From contig CAUZRD010000080.1 in NCBI GenBank assembly GCA_963582255.1, positions 1 through 9,227 on the forward strand: a DNA stretch of 9,227 nt. The letters run 5' to 3'. This stretch comes from CAUZRD01 sp963582255. Lineage in GTDB: Bacteria; Pseudomonadota; Alphaproteobacteria; Rhizobiales; TMED25. Position numbers and translations under genes: made by a program. Below, one piece after another: positions 1 to 7,395 of the stretch; position 1 is the stretch's first letter, and each line of letters begins with the position of its first letter. A model generated the notes under the pieces. The model had not been told where the DNA came from, did not search any database, and was given only the letters and a program-made list of their open reading frames with translations.

Positions 1-1387
1 GGCTGGGCTCTTTGTAGCCTGACATCAAGACTGCGGCATCCTCAGGAACCTCAGCCTGAATGACTTGGCCGAGTAGGCGGGATACCTTCGCCAGCGATTC
101 AATTTCCCGCAACCCACCCCAAAAGAACAGCTGCATCACCGCAAGGCTTGCCAGAGCTAGCGCCAATATAGATACACGATCCGATGCTGTATAAAAAACA
201 AGCCCTCCCAATCCCATAACTCCAACCGCCGCTAGCCCAACGAGCGGTCCGCAAAGTACCCCCTGAAACGTAATGGCCATCCAAAGAAGCCCAAACGCCA
301 TTAACAAATATAACCCCGCTGTCAGACTACGACCACCAAGATTTCGAGACTTAGGGCGCCTATCTAACCAGGCTGAAATTGCTACGGCCAAAGGCGCCGT
401 GGCCGGAAAGATATAGTGCGGTAACTTAGTGGCAACAATCGAAAACACGATAAATATAGGTAGAAACCAAGCCAGAATTAGTACCCTATTCCGTCGTTCC
501 ATCCCCGTAAATACATGCCGGATTGCCCCAGGAAAATAGGCTGACCAGGGGATCATACTCAAAAAGATAACAGGGATGTAAACAGGCAAAAATATCAAGA
601 ACCCTGCTAGTCCTTGCCCACCATGTCCTTCCATCGGTTGCAGCAGCCGGCCAATAATGTGAACGCCCACACCCTCGCTGAGCAATGCCCCACCCGAAGC
701 AGTGTTCGCCGAAAGAAACCACATTAAGAATCCGCAAAACGCGATAAATCCAGCCGCCACAAGCCAGAAAAACACGGTCCAACCAGGACGTTCGCCGCGA
801 GGAAGAAACACAAATGCCCCTAAGGCCATCCCCCCAATTAACACCGGTCCCACAGGACCTTTGACCAACATTGTTTCCAGACAGCCCAAAGCAAACAACG
901 CCAAAAGACCAAAGGACACGCGTCCCTCCACGAAGACCTTCAGAATCACCCAAACTGCCAGCGTGTACCCCGCCAACAAATAGGCATCCATCATCGCTGC
1001 TGCGCCCAAGTAAAGCCCCATTAACCCGGTGGAGGCAATTACCATCGCGGTCTTTCCCACCTCTTCCCCAAACAGCAAAGTACCACTTCTGCCAATCAAC
1101 CAAGCTGATAGAGCCAACGCCGGAGCCGAAAAGAACCGAGTCGCAAATTCAGTTTCTCCGAAAATTTGGGCCCCCAACCCCATGGCCCAATAGCCAAATG
1201 GGGGTTTATGGGCGAATATCTCGCCGTTGAACTTTGGCAACATCAGATTGCCAGCCTCAAACATCTCGATCGCAGTACGCGCGTAGAGCGGTTCGTCCCA
1301 GTCCCAGAGCATGGTTGCAGGCATCAAAGCCCAGAGTGCCATCATGAGGCCCGTCAAATACCAAGCCTCAAACCGCGTCACTATCAT
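1..1387 (-). CDS. ArnT/PMT-like (GT39 family) membrane glycosyltransferase, C-terminus off the window
   Basis: Reading the minus strand from ATG at 1387 gives 462 codons without a stop, running off the left edge. The protein is a multi-pass inner-membrane glycosyltransferase of the PMT/ArnT type, which moves a sugar from a polyprenyl-phosphate donor onto lipid A, a glycan or a protein on the periplasmic side. The family landmarks are in order: the acidic DE pair after the first membrane segment (WDWDEP, D31-E32), HKPP at 60-63, an internal MMD acidic site at 132-134, VKGP at 175-178, EGHGG at 253-257 and ATKLPHYIFP at 319-328. Hydrophobic segments alternate throughout. An in-frame TGA lies six codons upstream of the ATG, and AAGG is placed about 9 bases before it; GTG at 1381 is the alternative start. 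The usual family length is roughly 500-550 residues, so little is missing. The acceptor cannot be told from sequence. It diverges from the condensing-enzyme gene at 1659. Confidence 0.9.
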   Translation of the reverse strand, partial: MIVTRFEAWYLTGLMMALWALMPATMLWDWDEPLYARTAIEMFEAGNLMLPKFNGEIFAHKPPFGYWAMGLGAQIFGETEFATRFFSAPALALSAWLIGRSGTLLFGEEVGKTAMVIASTGLMGLYLGAAAMMDAYLLAGYTLAVWVILKVFVEGRVSFGLLALFALGCLETMLVKGPVGPVLIGGMALGAFVFLPRGERPGWTVFFWLVAAGFIAFCGFLMWFLSANTASGGALLSEGVGVHIIGRLLQPMEGHGGQGLAGFLIFLPVYIPVIFLSMIPWSAYFPGAIRHVFTGMERRNRVLILAWFLPIFIVFSIVATKLPHYIFPATAPLAVAISAWLDRRPKSRNLGGRSLTAGLYLLMAFGLLWMAITFQGVLCGPLVGLAAVGVMGLGGLVFYTASDRVSILALALASLAVMQLFFWGGLREIESLAKVSRLLGQVIQAEVPEDAAVLMSGYKEPS

Positions 1388-1433
1388 CCCCCACCTTATT
1401 TCTAATCACTGGCTGACTAACGCAGCGGTACAT

Positions 1434-1450
1434 CTTTAGTTTCCTTTAGT
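1434..1450. repeat. 10-bp-spaced direct repeat CTTTAGT in divergent intergenic region
   Basis: CTTTAGT occurs at 1434-1440 and again at 1444-1450, so the two copies start exactly one helical turn apart. The same stretch holds a 6-bp inverted repeat, TTTCCT (1440-1445) and AGGAAA (1451-1456). It lies about 50 bases upstream of the glycosyltransferase gene and about 210 bases upstream of the DRE-TIM gene. It could be an operator, but a chance repeat in AT-rich DNA is quite possible. Confidence 0.25.
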
Positions 1451-1604
1451 AGGAAAAGAGCAGTGCCCGACCACAATTGCGAATAACGAAAAACCCGAGT
1501 CATTTAATTGTACAGGTATCACTCATATCTATCATGCCTCGGCAAGCATAGGTCTGGGCTGCGCGATGAAAAGCACCACCCAGTGCTCCATTTTCGTCAT
1601 CACG

Positions 1605-1613
1605 TGGTATAAT
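1605..1613 (+). promoter_or_regulatory. Extended -10 promoter (TGG-TATAAT) for the DRE-TIM gene
   Basis: TATAAT at 1608-1613 is a perfect sigma-70-type -10 hexamer and is preceded by TGG, making a canonical extended -10 element. No good -35 hexamer sits 16-18 bases upstream, which is common for extended -10 promoters. Transcription would begin near 1620, leaving a leader of about 40 bases before the ATG at 1659. The start site is inferred from spacing only. Confidence 0.6.
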
Positions 1614-1658
1614 GTTTACAAGCACTAATCGATCCTGAGCAGAACAAAGATAAACTAG

Positions 1659-2900
1659 ATGAAATATGTGAATGATTCTTTTGAGAGCTGGACTGACAAA
1701 TGGTGCATTTCTCCATTCAATTTCTGTGACGAAGTGCGCTCTAGCCTTAAACTTCCGGACAAAATTCAGATCTGCGACCTCACTTTACGAGAGGGCCGCC
1801 AGATCGAAGGCGTGTCGCTTAGTCTTAATGAAGTCATGGCAATCGCAGAAGCTCTGGTCAGCGCTGGCGTTTCCATGCTTCAAATCCATCATGACGAGCC
1901 CCGAGAAATGATGGAGATCAAGCGGAATTTTCCACACGTTGAGATCGAGGGATTAATACACCCAACCGCATCACTTAACGTCGACCACTGCAGAGAAGTG
2001 GTTGATGAGATCGTCGACCACGGCGCTGATATTGTTGACCTCTCACTTTGTTTTTCCAAGCCGCAGCGCCCACTCTATCAACGCATTGCGGGTCGCGATG
2101 TTAGTCCGGAAGAAGCTCTGGAGCTCACCCTAAAATCCGTTGCCTATATCGCATCTACCAAGGCAACCGCAGCAATACTGCTCCCAGATCCAATGCGCAT
2201 GGAGCTCGATGAGCTCAAGCACATTATCACTCATCTGATTGATGCTGGAGCCGAGATCTTGCGTCTTGATGACGTTGTCGGAATGGGTATCTATCCAGCT
2301 TACAAATATCTGTTCACCGAACTTACCACCACATTCCCCAACGCGAGATTTGCCTTCCATGTACATAACGATATCGGCATGGGGGCCGCTTCACTCTATG
2401 CGGCACTAGAAGGCGGAGTTGAAATCCTCGATGCTTCGGTCAACGGTCTTGGTGAGCGGGCAGGTATTGGCTCACTTGCTGAAGTCGCGGCCGTGCTACA
2501 GATCTGGTACGGGCTCGATGCAGGAATTCATCTCGACCAGATGAAGGAGCTCTCCGAGCTTGTGGCCGATCTTACAAAATATCCGGTTGCAGCCAAGCAG
2601 CCTTGCGTTGGTGATCAGGTCTTTTCCGATCTTGTCGAGGTTCACTACCGCCCGCCGCCTGGTGCCGAATGGTGCTACAGCCAGTGGAAACCCGAAATAT
2701 TTGGCAACCACAAACGGGTCCTGCTAGGACATTATTCTGGTCCATATGCGCTGCGTGCAAAGGCACAAGAACAGGGCGTCAAGATTCCAGAAGAGCGTAT
2801 TTCAGAGCTTCTAGCCATGGTTCGTTCCCATACTCGCGAGCGTAAACGGCGCATTCACGATGAGGAGTTCATCGCCATGATCGATAGCTTTAAGTGCTAG
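1659..2900 (+). CDS. DRE-TIM metallolyase-superfamily enzyme (homocitrate/isopropylmalate synthase-like, HMGL-like)
   Basis: This 413-residue cytoplasmic protein belongs to the metal-dependent TIM-barrel family of homocitrate, 2-isopropylmalate and citramalate synthases and HMG-CoA lyase. The condensing members add an acyl-CoA to a 2-oxo acid. The signature strand DLTLREG is at 40-46 (metal-ligand D40, R44, E45), and the second metal motif FHVHNDIG is at 233-240 (H234, H236). GLGERAGIGSLAEV at 263-276 matches the synthase GxGERxGN region, though the usual Asn is Ile270. The C-terminal part keeps a form of the synthase 'LGKHSG' element as LLGHYSG (355-361), but the usual HESGIH-like segment is replaced by SDLVEVHY (323-330). 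The long regulatory domain of LeuA is absent. The Trp-rich N-terminal extension ahead of the barrel resembles family members I recall, supporting ATG 1659 even though the ribosome site is weak. The substrate is unknown; a condensing enzyme is more likely than a lyase. It converges on the MFS exporter gene. Confidence 0.85.
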   Translation: MKYVNDSFESWTDKWCISPFNFCDEVRSSLKLPDKIQICDLTLREGRQIEGVSLSLNEVMAIAEALVSAGVSMLQIHHDEPREMMEIKRNFPHVEIEGLIHPTASLNVDHCREVVDEIVDHGADIVDLSLCFSKPQRPLYQRIAGRDVSPEEALELTLKSVAYIASTKATAAILLPDPMRMELDELKHIITHLIDAGAEILRLDDVVGMGIYPAYKYLFTELTTTFPNARFAFHVHNDIGMGAASLYAALEGGVEILDASVNGLGERAGIGSLAEVAAVLQIWYGLDAGIHLDQMKELSELVADLTKYPVAAKQPCVGDQVFSDLVEVHYRPPPGAEWCYSQWKPEIFGNHKRVLLGHYSGPYALRAKAQEQGVKIPEERISELLAMVRSHTRERKRRIHDEEFIAMIDSFKC

Positions 2901-3008
2901 ATATCCTTATTCAGTCGCACCGAAAACCCATCCATAATTTGCAAGGCATATTACTCCGTCCTATAACCTTACATCGGAGCATAAACGTAAAAGCTAGCCC
3001 GCCTCCAC

Positions 3009-4223
3009 TCACTTAGAGCGCACCATGTGAGCCAACACGTATCGAAGGAAAACAACCGCAGCAATGCCAATTAACCCGACGCTGGTTAGAGTTTCCGATA
3101 GGCCAAAAAGATCGGTGAGGCTACCCAGAAGTAGTGCGCCAAGAGCTGAGGTTCCAAGCCCTACGACCATCCATAGACTCATCACCCGGCCCCGAAAGGC
3201 ATCATCGACCTGCAATTGAATCGCTGACTGCATGTTGATTCCGACCATCGTACCGCAGAACCCAGTGACACCTACACAAGCAACCGCGAGATACCAGTTA
3301 TCGATCAGTCCCAGCGCCGATACCGCAAGAAGACCAAGAAAGATAGCAGCATGCGCAATCAGCGGGATACCTTCTGCCCAGCTACTGGCCGAACGCAGTG
3401 AGATTGTTAACGCCGCTATCAATGCTCCACCACCGCCCGCCGACAGCATCTGCCCAAGACCTTCGGCACCTCGATTGAACAACCCGTCCGCAATCACTGG
3501 AACAATTTCCGCTACTCCCCTGACTGTTAGCGAACTAAGGGCGGTCAGTAACATTGCCTCGCGGATAATTGGATGAAGAGCAGCATGCCGCGCGCCAGCC
3601 CAAAGCTCAGCCATGAAATTCTTCACTTCGCCCTTCGAACTATCTCGCTCACGTACCGTCAAAAAGAATATGGCGACAAGATTAGGCAAGAACACAAGCA
3701 CATTAATGAACATTGTAGTGCCTGTGCCAAGCATCTCAATCATGATACCGCCGATCGCGGGGCCAACCAATCGCGCAACATTAAAATTAGCTGCATGGAT
3801 TGCCACCGCATTAGGCAGAGCATCAAGATCTACCATGCGTGGCACGATCGTCATACGCACCGAGCGCTCCGCACTGCCAGCAATACCAATTACCAAGGCA
3901 ACCGCACTCAAACTCCCGATCGTCAACAGATCGCCAGCGTATAAGAAGTAAAGCACAAGAACGGCCATCGTGACGATGCCGTGGCTAACCAACGCTGCTG
4001 GACGCAGCTGAATGCGATCCATCAGCACGCCGAATAGCGGGCTCGTTAACACCGTAGGTGCGAATAAGAAAAACGAAAGAAGACCGACCCATGTAGCCGA
4101 TCCAGTCATCTCCCACCCGACCCAGCCAATCACCACCCGGTTGATCCACTGCCCGTTGACGGAGAATAAGGCACCGCCCTCATACATTCTGAAACTAGGA
4201 CTTCGAAGTGCGAGAAACCGCAT
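3009..4223 (-). CDS. MFS transporter, MFS_3/EntS-like exporter family
   Basis: This 404-residue inner-membrane protein has about twelve hydrophobic segments and is of normal length for the major facilitator superfamily. It most resembles the MFS_3 (EntS/TMEffector-like) branch, whose members mostly export small molecules such as siderophores, drugs or other metabolites by proton antiport. Visible landmarks are the N-terminal FR-x-Y start typical of this branch (11-14), the loop 2-3 motif GVLMDRIQLR (65-74), NVARLVGPAIGG at 148-159, and RGRVMSLWM at 344-352 before the last membrane pair. The start at 4223 gives the expected N-terminus directly ahead of the first membrane segment; only a weak AGG lies about 9 bases upstream. 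The gene converges on the DRE-TIM gene with 108 bases between stops and faces away from the decarboxylase-like gene. Its cargo is unknown; export of a product of the neighbouring enzymes is a reasonable guess only. Confidence 0.88.
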   Translation of the reverse strand: MRFLALRSPSFRMYEGGALFSVNGQWINRVVIGWVGWEMTGSATWVGLLSFFLFAPTVLTSPLFGVLMDRIQLRPAALVSHGIVTMAVLVLYFLYAGDLLTIGSLSAVALVIGIAGSAERSVRMTIVPRMVDLDALPNAVAIHAANFNVARLVGPAIGGIMIEMLGTGTTMFINVLVFLPNLVAIFFLTVRERDSSKGEVKNFMAELWAGARHAALHPIIREAMLLTALSSLTVRGVAEIVPVIADGLFNRGAEGLGQMLSAGGGGALIAALTISLRSASSWAEGIPLIAHAAIFLGLLAVSALGLIDNWYLAVACVGVTGFCGTMVGINMQSAIQLQVDDAFRGRVMSLWMVVGLGTSALGALLLGSLTDLFGLSETLTSVGLIGIAAVVFLRYVLAHMVRSK

Positions 4224-4602
4224 TAGCGCAACCTATAAGGAGCTATAGCATATAAAGGTATTCTATAAATTTCCCCGCACCGCACATGACTACATATCAA
4301 GCGGAGTAATCCGAGAATTTTTTGACCAAGAGTAGTCATAGAGACTAACTTATCACAAAAGAACCAACGCTGCAGGCAGACAAAAAGCGCTTGCCCTCGG
4401 TGATAGTGTGACGGAAACCCGTGGTCATTCGAAAGCGGCTGGGCCACCGCAACAATTGATCCAAACAATCCGTGTTAAGATCGTGCCTAAATATGCCCAA
4501 TCATCAAGCTATCAAAAGATAGTAATCTAAATAATTAAGGAACATAAAGACTATTAGAATCTAGTAATTTTAACCACGTAATACCTGATTGTAAGTCAAT
4601 TC
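4224..4602. other. 379-base divergent intergenic region, no gene recognised
   Basis: This gap lies between the divergent MFS and decarboxylase-like genes and must hold both promoters. The right half is AT-rich. A small hairpin, CTATC-AAAA-GATAG, is at 4509-4522. TAGAAT at 4555-4560 (plus) and TAGAAT on the minus strand at 4265-4260 are each five-of-six matches to a -10 hexamer, but neither has a convincing -35 partner. An 81-codon minus-strand frame starts with TTG at 4468 and ends at 4223, where its TAA overlaps the MFS start as TAATG. It resembles nothing and is probably chance. No tRNA, terminator or repeat family was found. Confidence 0.4.
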
Positions 4603-5169
4603 ATGCCCCGCATCCCGTTACTAACAGCCGAAACAATGTCACCCGAGCAGCAACGCGTGCATGATTTTGTCAAGAGCCGCTCACGCGACGACCGGGTGGG
4701 GGCCCCATACCAGCTGGCGCTACATTGCCCAGACTTCCTTGAAAAGTGGCAACAGGTTGGAGAGCGGTTACGCTATGGGACAAGCCTTCCAAAACGGCTG
4801 AGTGAGCTCGCAATTCTCATCACCTCCCGACACTGGAACTGCCAGTACGAGTGGCATGCCCACGAAATCCATGCTCGAAATAGCGGGCTACCAGAAGAGG
4901 TAATAGAGGCTGTAAGATCTGGACACCGCCCGGTCTTCACCGACCCGGACGAGGCGGTAATTTATGATTATTGTCGTGAATTACACGAATGTCGCACTGT
5001 CACCTCCAAAGTTTATCAACGTGTGCTTAGCCGCTTCGGTACTATGGGCACAGTGGAATTAACCGCATTAGTGGGCCATTACGCCATGATTGCGATGATG
5101 CTCAACGCACACGATTACCAACCACCTGCAGGAATGGCATCACCGCTTCCCGCTCTCAGCCGAATATAA
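4603..5169 (+). CDS. Carboxymuconolactone decarboxylase-like (CMD/AhpD-fold) protein
   Basis: This 188-residue protein has the all-helical carboxymuconolactone decarboxylase/AhpD fold. Some relatives decarboxylate a lactone in protocatechuate breakdown, others are thiol peroxidases, and many have no known reaction. The core motif SELAILITSRHWNCQYEWHAH runs from 67 to 87. Aligned to the AhpD site CxxCxxxH, the first Cys (C80) and the His (H87) remain, but the second Cys is Glu83. A disulfide-based peroxidase is therefore unlikely, and the EWxxH form is typical of the decarboxylase-like subgroup. The opening 'MPRIP' and the PEQ segment at 14-16 fit that subgroup and support ATG 4603, although the ribosome site (TAAG about 9 bases upstream) is weak. 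The C-terminal VGHYAMIAMMLNAHDY at 157-172 matches the family's last helix. It converges on the lyase gene with only 11 bases between the two stop codons. Substrate unknown. Confidence 0.85.
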   Translation: MPRIPLLTAETMSPEQQRVHDFVKSRSRDDRVGAPYQLALHCPDFLEKWQQVGERLRYGTSLPKRLSELAILITSRHWNCQYEWHAHEIHARNSGLPEEVIEAVRSGHRPVFTDPDEAVIYDYCRELHECRTVTSKVYQRVLSRFGTMGTVELTALVGHYAMIAMMLNAHDYQPPAGMASPLPALSRI

Positions 5170-5180
5170 CAAAGCGGTAG

Positions 5181-6074
5181 TTAGGCAGAACCCAAATTTA
5201 TACTTTTAGAATTGACACCATATCGAGCCTCCATAGCCTGATAATCGTCGATCCGGTTTAGCTGGTTGAGCTCAGCGAAAGTCATAAGTTCACTCAGATG
5301 TGCTTCCGTGGTTCCATCGCGCTTAAGTACATCTAGCGCGCGGCTTATGCCCGCAGTAGCAGCAAACAGTACCAACGGACCATAGTCTACAACGGCCGCG
5401 CCCATTTCCTGCAATTGCGGAATCGGGATAAGGGGGGTCTTCCCACCTTCAACTAGGTTAATCCAGGATGGAGCATCCACTTCATCGATAGTGCGTGCCA
5501 CATCCTCAACACAGGTTGGTGCCTCAATAAAAATGAGGTCAGCGCCAGCACTTGCATAAAGATTTGCGCGGCGGATTGCATCGTCCATGCCATGAATAGC
5601 AATAGAGTCAACCCGAGCAGTAATCACAAAATCTGGATCGCGCCGTGCATCAATCGCAGCTTGGATCTTGTCCAGCATTTCTTCAGGCGTGATGACCTGC
5701 TTTCCTGCTAGATGCCCGCAGCGTTTGGGATAAACCTGATCCTCAATATTGACCCCTGCGGCACCAGCAGCCTCGTATTCCCGCACGGTTCGATACGTGT
5801 TGAGAGGGTTGCCAAAGCCACAGCCACCGTCCGCCACGACAGGAATATCGACTGTTTTCACTACATTGGCGGCAGCGGCAGTCATTTCGGTAAGTGTAAC
5901 CAGTCCCATATCAGGCATACCGAGCATCCCGGCCGAGATACCAAAGTCATGAACGAAAGCAAGATCAAAACCAGCTCTTTCAACCATACGAGCCGAGAGC
6001 GCATCATAAGCTCCTACCATAACGGCGATTTCCGGTCGGTTGATCAGCTGGCGATACCGCGTGGTCATACGCAT
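5181..6074 (-). CDS. Isocitrate lyase/PEP mutase-superfamily C-C lyase (methylisocitrate or dimethylmalate lyase-like)
   Basis: This 297-residue TIM-barrel protein belongs to the Mg-dependent isocitrate lyase/PEP mutase superfamily, which cleaves or forms bonds next to carboxylates in 2-methylisocitrate, 2,3-dimethylmalate, oxaloacetate or PEP. GAYDALSA at 21-28 opens the barrel; MPDMG at 53-57 carries D55; NIEDQ at 109-113 gives E111; and KRCGH at 117-121 holds the catalytic Cys of lyases (C119). The PEP mutase signature EDKxxxxxNS is absent, so phosphonate formation is unlikely. Oddly, the metal loop normally like DADTGYG reads ADGGCGFG at 81-88: D82 remains but the second Asp is Gly84. The frame is open back to 6239, but ATG 6074 is preferred because GGTGAGGAG lies 7 bases upstream and residue 1 then matches the family's N-terminus; the longer start would overlap the divergent dehydrogenase gene. 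Substrate unknown. Confidence 0.87.
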   Translation of the reverse strand: MRMTTRYRQLINRPEIAVMVGAYDALSARMVERAGFDLAFVHDFGISAGMLGMPDMGLVTLTEMTAAAANVVKTVDIPVVADGGCGFGNPLNTYRTVREYEAAGAAGVNIEDQVYPKRCGHLAGKQVITPEEMLDKIQAAIDARRDPDFVITARVDSIAIHGMDDAIRRANLYASAGADLIFIEAPTCVEDVARTIDEVDAPSWINLVEGGKTPLIPIPQLQEMGAAVVDYGPLVLFAATAGISRALDVLKRDGTTEAHLSELMTFAELNQLNRIDDYQAMEARYGVNSKSINLGSA

Positions 6075-6081
6075 GGCTATA

Positions 6082-6090
6082 CTCCTCACC
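6082..6090 (-). promoter_or_regulatory. Strong ribosome binding site deciding the lyase start
   Basis: On the minus strand GGTGAGGAG precedes ATG 6074 by 7 bases, an ideal Shine-Dalgarno placement. A second in-frame ATG at 6068 would be 13 bases away, and the open frame further upstream has no comparable site. This trims 55 codons from the longest possible frame and leaves 143 bases between the lyase and the divergent dehydrogenase. Confidence 0.8.
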
Positions 6091-6142
6091 TTTAGTGGTT
6101 GTCGTCCGGACTCTAACACAAGCGCCGCCCATAGATTCAAGC

Positions 6143-6151
6143 TGATAGAAT
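6143..6151 (+). promoter_or_regulatory. Candidate extended -10 promoter for the 2-hydroxyacid dehydrogenase
   Basis: TGATAGAAT at 6143-6151 fits TGn plus a five-of-six -10 hexamer (TAGAAT). No clear -35 element is present. It would give a leader of about 60 bases ahead of ATG 6218. Downstream, GTTGCT (6166-6171) and AGCAAC (6187-6192) form a 6-bp inverted repeat around a 15-base centre, inside the leader and between the two divergent genes, where a shared operator could sit. Position-based inference. Confidence 0.35.
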
Positions 6152-6217
6152 ACAACGCAGTTGCAGTTGCTAGAAGCATCTGGTTAAGCAACATGCCAGA
6201 TCCAAGGAACCATATCC

Positions 6218-7309
6218 ATGAGCAAGAACAAGCGACCAATTATTTTGGTCGAGGATGACCCCTTCCCCCGCATTCTTCAGGTTCTGCTTGATCCGGATGT
6301 CGACGAGGAACGGCGGGTGTCATTTGCACACTTGATGGAGCCTGAGCACCCTCAATTCGAAGTCTGGTGCAGTCGGATACAACAACTAGCACGCCACCTC
6401 TATCCAGCCGAAGTCAGGATGGTCTCCTCTCAGGAAGAATTGTGGGCTAATTTACACGATGCAAGCGTGGTAATGGTCGAGTCCTTAGCTATTACAGATA
6501 AGGAACTTGACCTCGCACCAAATCTAAAAGTCGTACAGAAATACGGCTCAATCACAACAAACATCGATATCTCAGCGTGCAGAGCGCACAAGGTTAAAGT
6601 TCTGAAGCTGGTGCGCCGGGTCAATATTGCCTGTGCTGAGCACGCACTTGCGCTAATGTTTTCATTAGCCAAAACGTTGCCCAAGATTGCAGGTTTAATC
6701 AGCACTGAGCAACTGGTCTCAGCGGGCTACAGTCCAGCGAGCATTGATAACGCACATACGCCAACATCGGCCTGGGCTGGTATTGTCGGGCTCAGTATGC
6801 TGGCCGGAACGACGCTGGGTATACTCGGTATGGGGGAAATTGGACGCCTGCTGGCGCCGCGTGCCGCTGCCCTCGGCATGAGAGTCATCTACTACCAGCG
6901 CACACAGCTTAATTCATACCAAGAACGGCACTGCAAAGTGCAATATGCCAGACTAGATGAGCTTCTTGCATCCAGCGACTGGGTCAGCATTCATTTGCCA
7001 GAGACCCCTGAAACTCTTGGTTTTATTGGATCAGCTGAACTTACGTGTCTAAAACGCGGCGCCCGTCTCATCAATGTTTCGCGCGCCAGAATTGTTGATC
7101 GCAATGCACTAATTTCCGCACTACGATCTGGAAACTTGGGAGGTTTTGGTCTTGATGCTTTATACGAAGAACCAGGGAGCTCAGATGACGAACTCCTTAG
7201 TCTAGACAACGTAATACTCACACCGCATATCGCGAGCCAGTTCCGCACCAACAGCATTGCAGATTATGAAGACCTAGTTTGCGGACTTGCCCGCGCACTC
7301 AAAGCTTGA
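6218..7309 (+). CDS. D-isomer-specific 2-hydroxyacid dehydrogenase (phosphoglycerate dehydrogenase-like)
   Basis: This 363-residue cytoplasmic oxidoreductase interconverts a D-2-hydroxy acid and a 2-oxo acid using a nicotinamide cofactor. The Rossmann fingerprint GILGMGEIG is at 201-209. Family catalytic residues are present: R289 (in INVSRAR), E318 (in ALYEEP) and H337 (in TPHIAS), so it should be active. The common VARG motif reads VSRA. The strand after the fingerprint ends in IYYQRT (224-229), without the acidic residue that selects NAD and with an Arg as in NADP-using glyoxylate reductases, so NADP(H) preference is possible. The substrate region reads KYGSITTN at 108-115 with LVRRVN at 131-136, typical of a less-studied subgroup. 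Length is a little above the usual 310-340 because of extra N-terminal residues and an insertion around 165-195. AAGGAA at 6204-6209 sits 8 bases before the ATG. It is divergent from the lyase and 167 bases ahead of the dioxygenase. Confidence 0.9.
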   Translation: MSKNKRPIILVEDDPFPRILQVLLDPDVDEERRVSFAHLMEPEHPQFEVWCSRIQQLARHLYPAEVRMVSSQEELWANLHDASVVMVESLAITDKELDLAPNLKVVQKYGSITTNIDISACRAHKVKVLKLVRRVNIACAEHALALMFSLAKTLPKIAGLISTEQLVSAGYSPASIDNAHTPTSAWAGIVGLSMLAGTTLGILGMGEIGRLLAPRAAALGMRVIYYQRTQLNSYQERHCKVQYARLDELLASSDWVSIHLPETPETLGFIGSAELTCLKRGARLINVSRARIVDRNALISALRSGNLGGFGLDALYEEPGSSDDELLSLDNVILTPHIASQFRTNSIADYEDLVCGLARALKA

Positions 7310-7395
7310 TCCGCGTAAGCTTCTCGTGAAATAATGCCATCGCATCTACCAAAGAATGTAAAAGTGTTTAGAGAGCCGATCAAAGTGTTCTGCTA

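Noticed and set aside
486..1103. 205-codon minus-strand frame rich in Gly, Trp and Cys
   Set aside because: It is an out-of-frame shadow of the GT39 gene, which has clear family motifs in the correct frame.
2954..2979. CTCCG/CGGAG inverted repeat between the DRE-TIM and MFS genes as a terminator
   Set aside because: The stem is only 5 bp around a 16-base loop and no T-run follows on either strand.
4223..4468. 81-codon minus-strand frame whose TAA overlaps the MFS ATG (TAATG), a possible leader peptide
   Set aside because: It begins with TTG, has no visible ribosome site, low-complexity composition typical of chance frames, and no recognisable family. The overlap alone is weak evidence.
6075..6239. 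55-residue N-terminal extension of the lyase, hydrophobic and Cys/Trp-containing, resembling a signal peptide
   Set aside because: It would overlap the start of the divergent dehydrogenase, has no good ribosome site, and GGTGAGGAG sits perfectly ahead of ATG 6074. The family is cytoplasmic.
7302..7322. Two AAGCTT hexamers around 9 bases at the dehydrogenase stop as a terminator
   Set aside because: The stem is AT-rich, 6 bp, includes the stop codon and is not followed by a T-run; each hexamer is itself a palindrome and may be chance.
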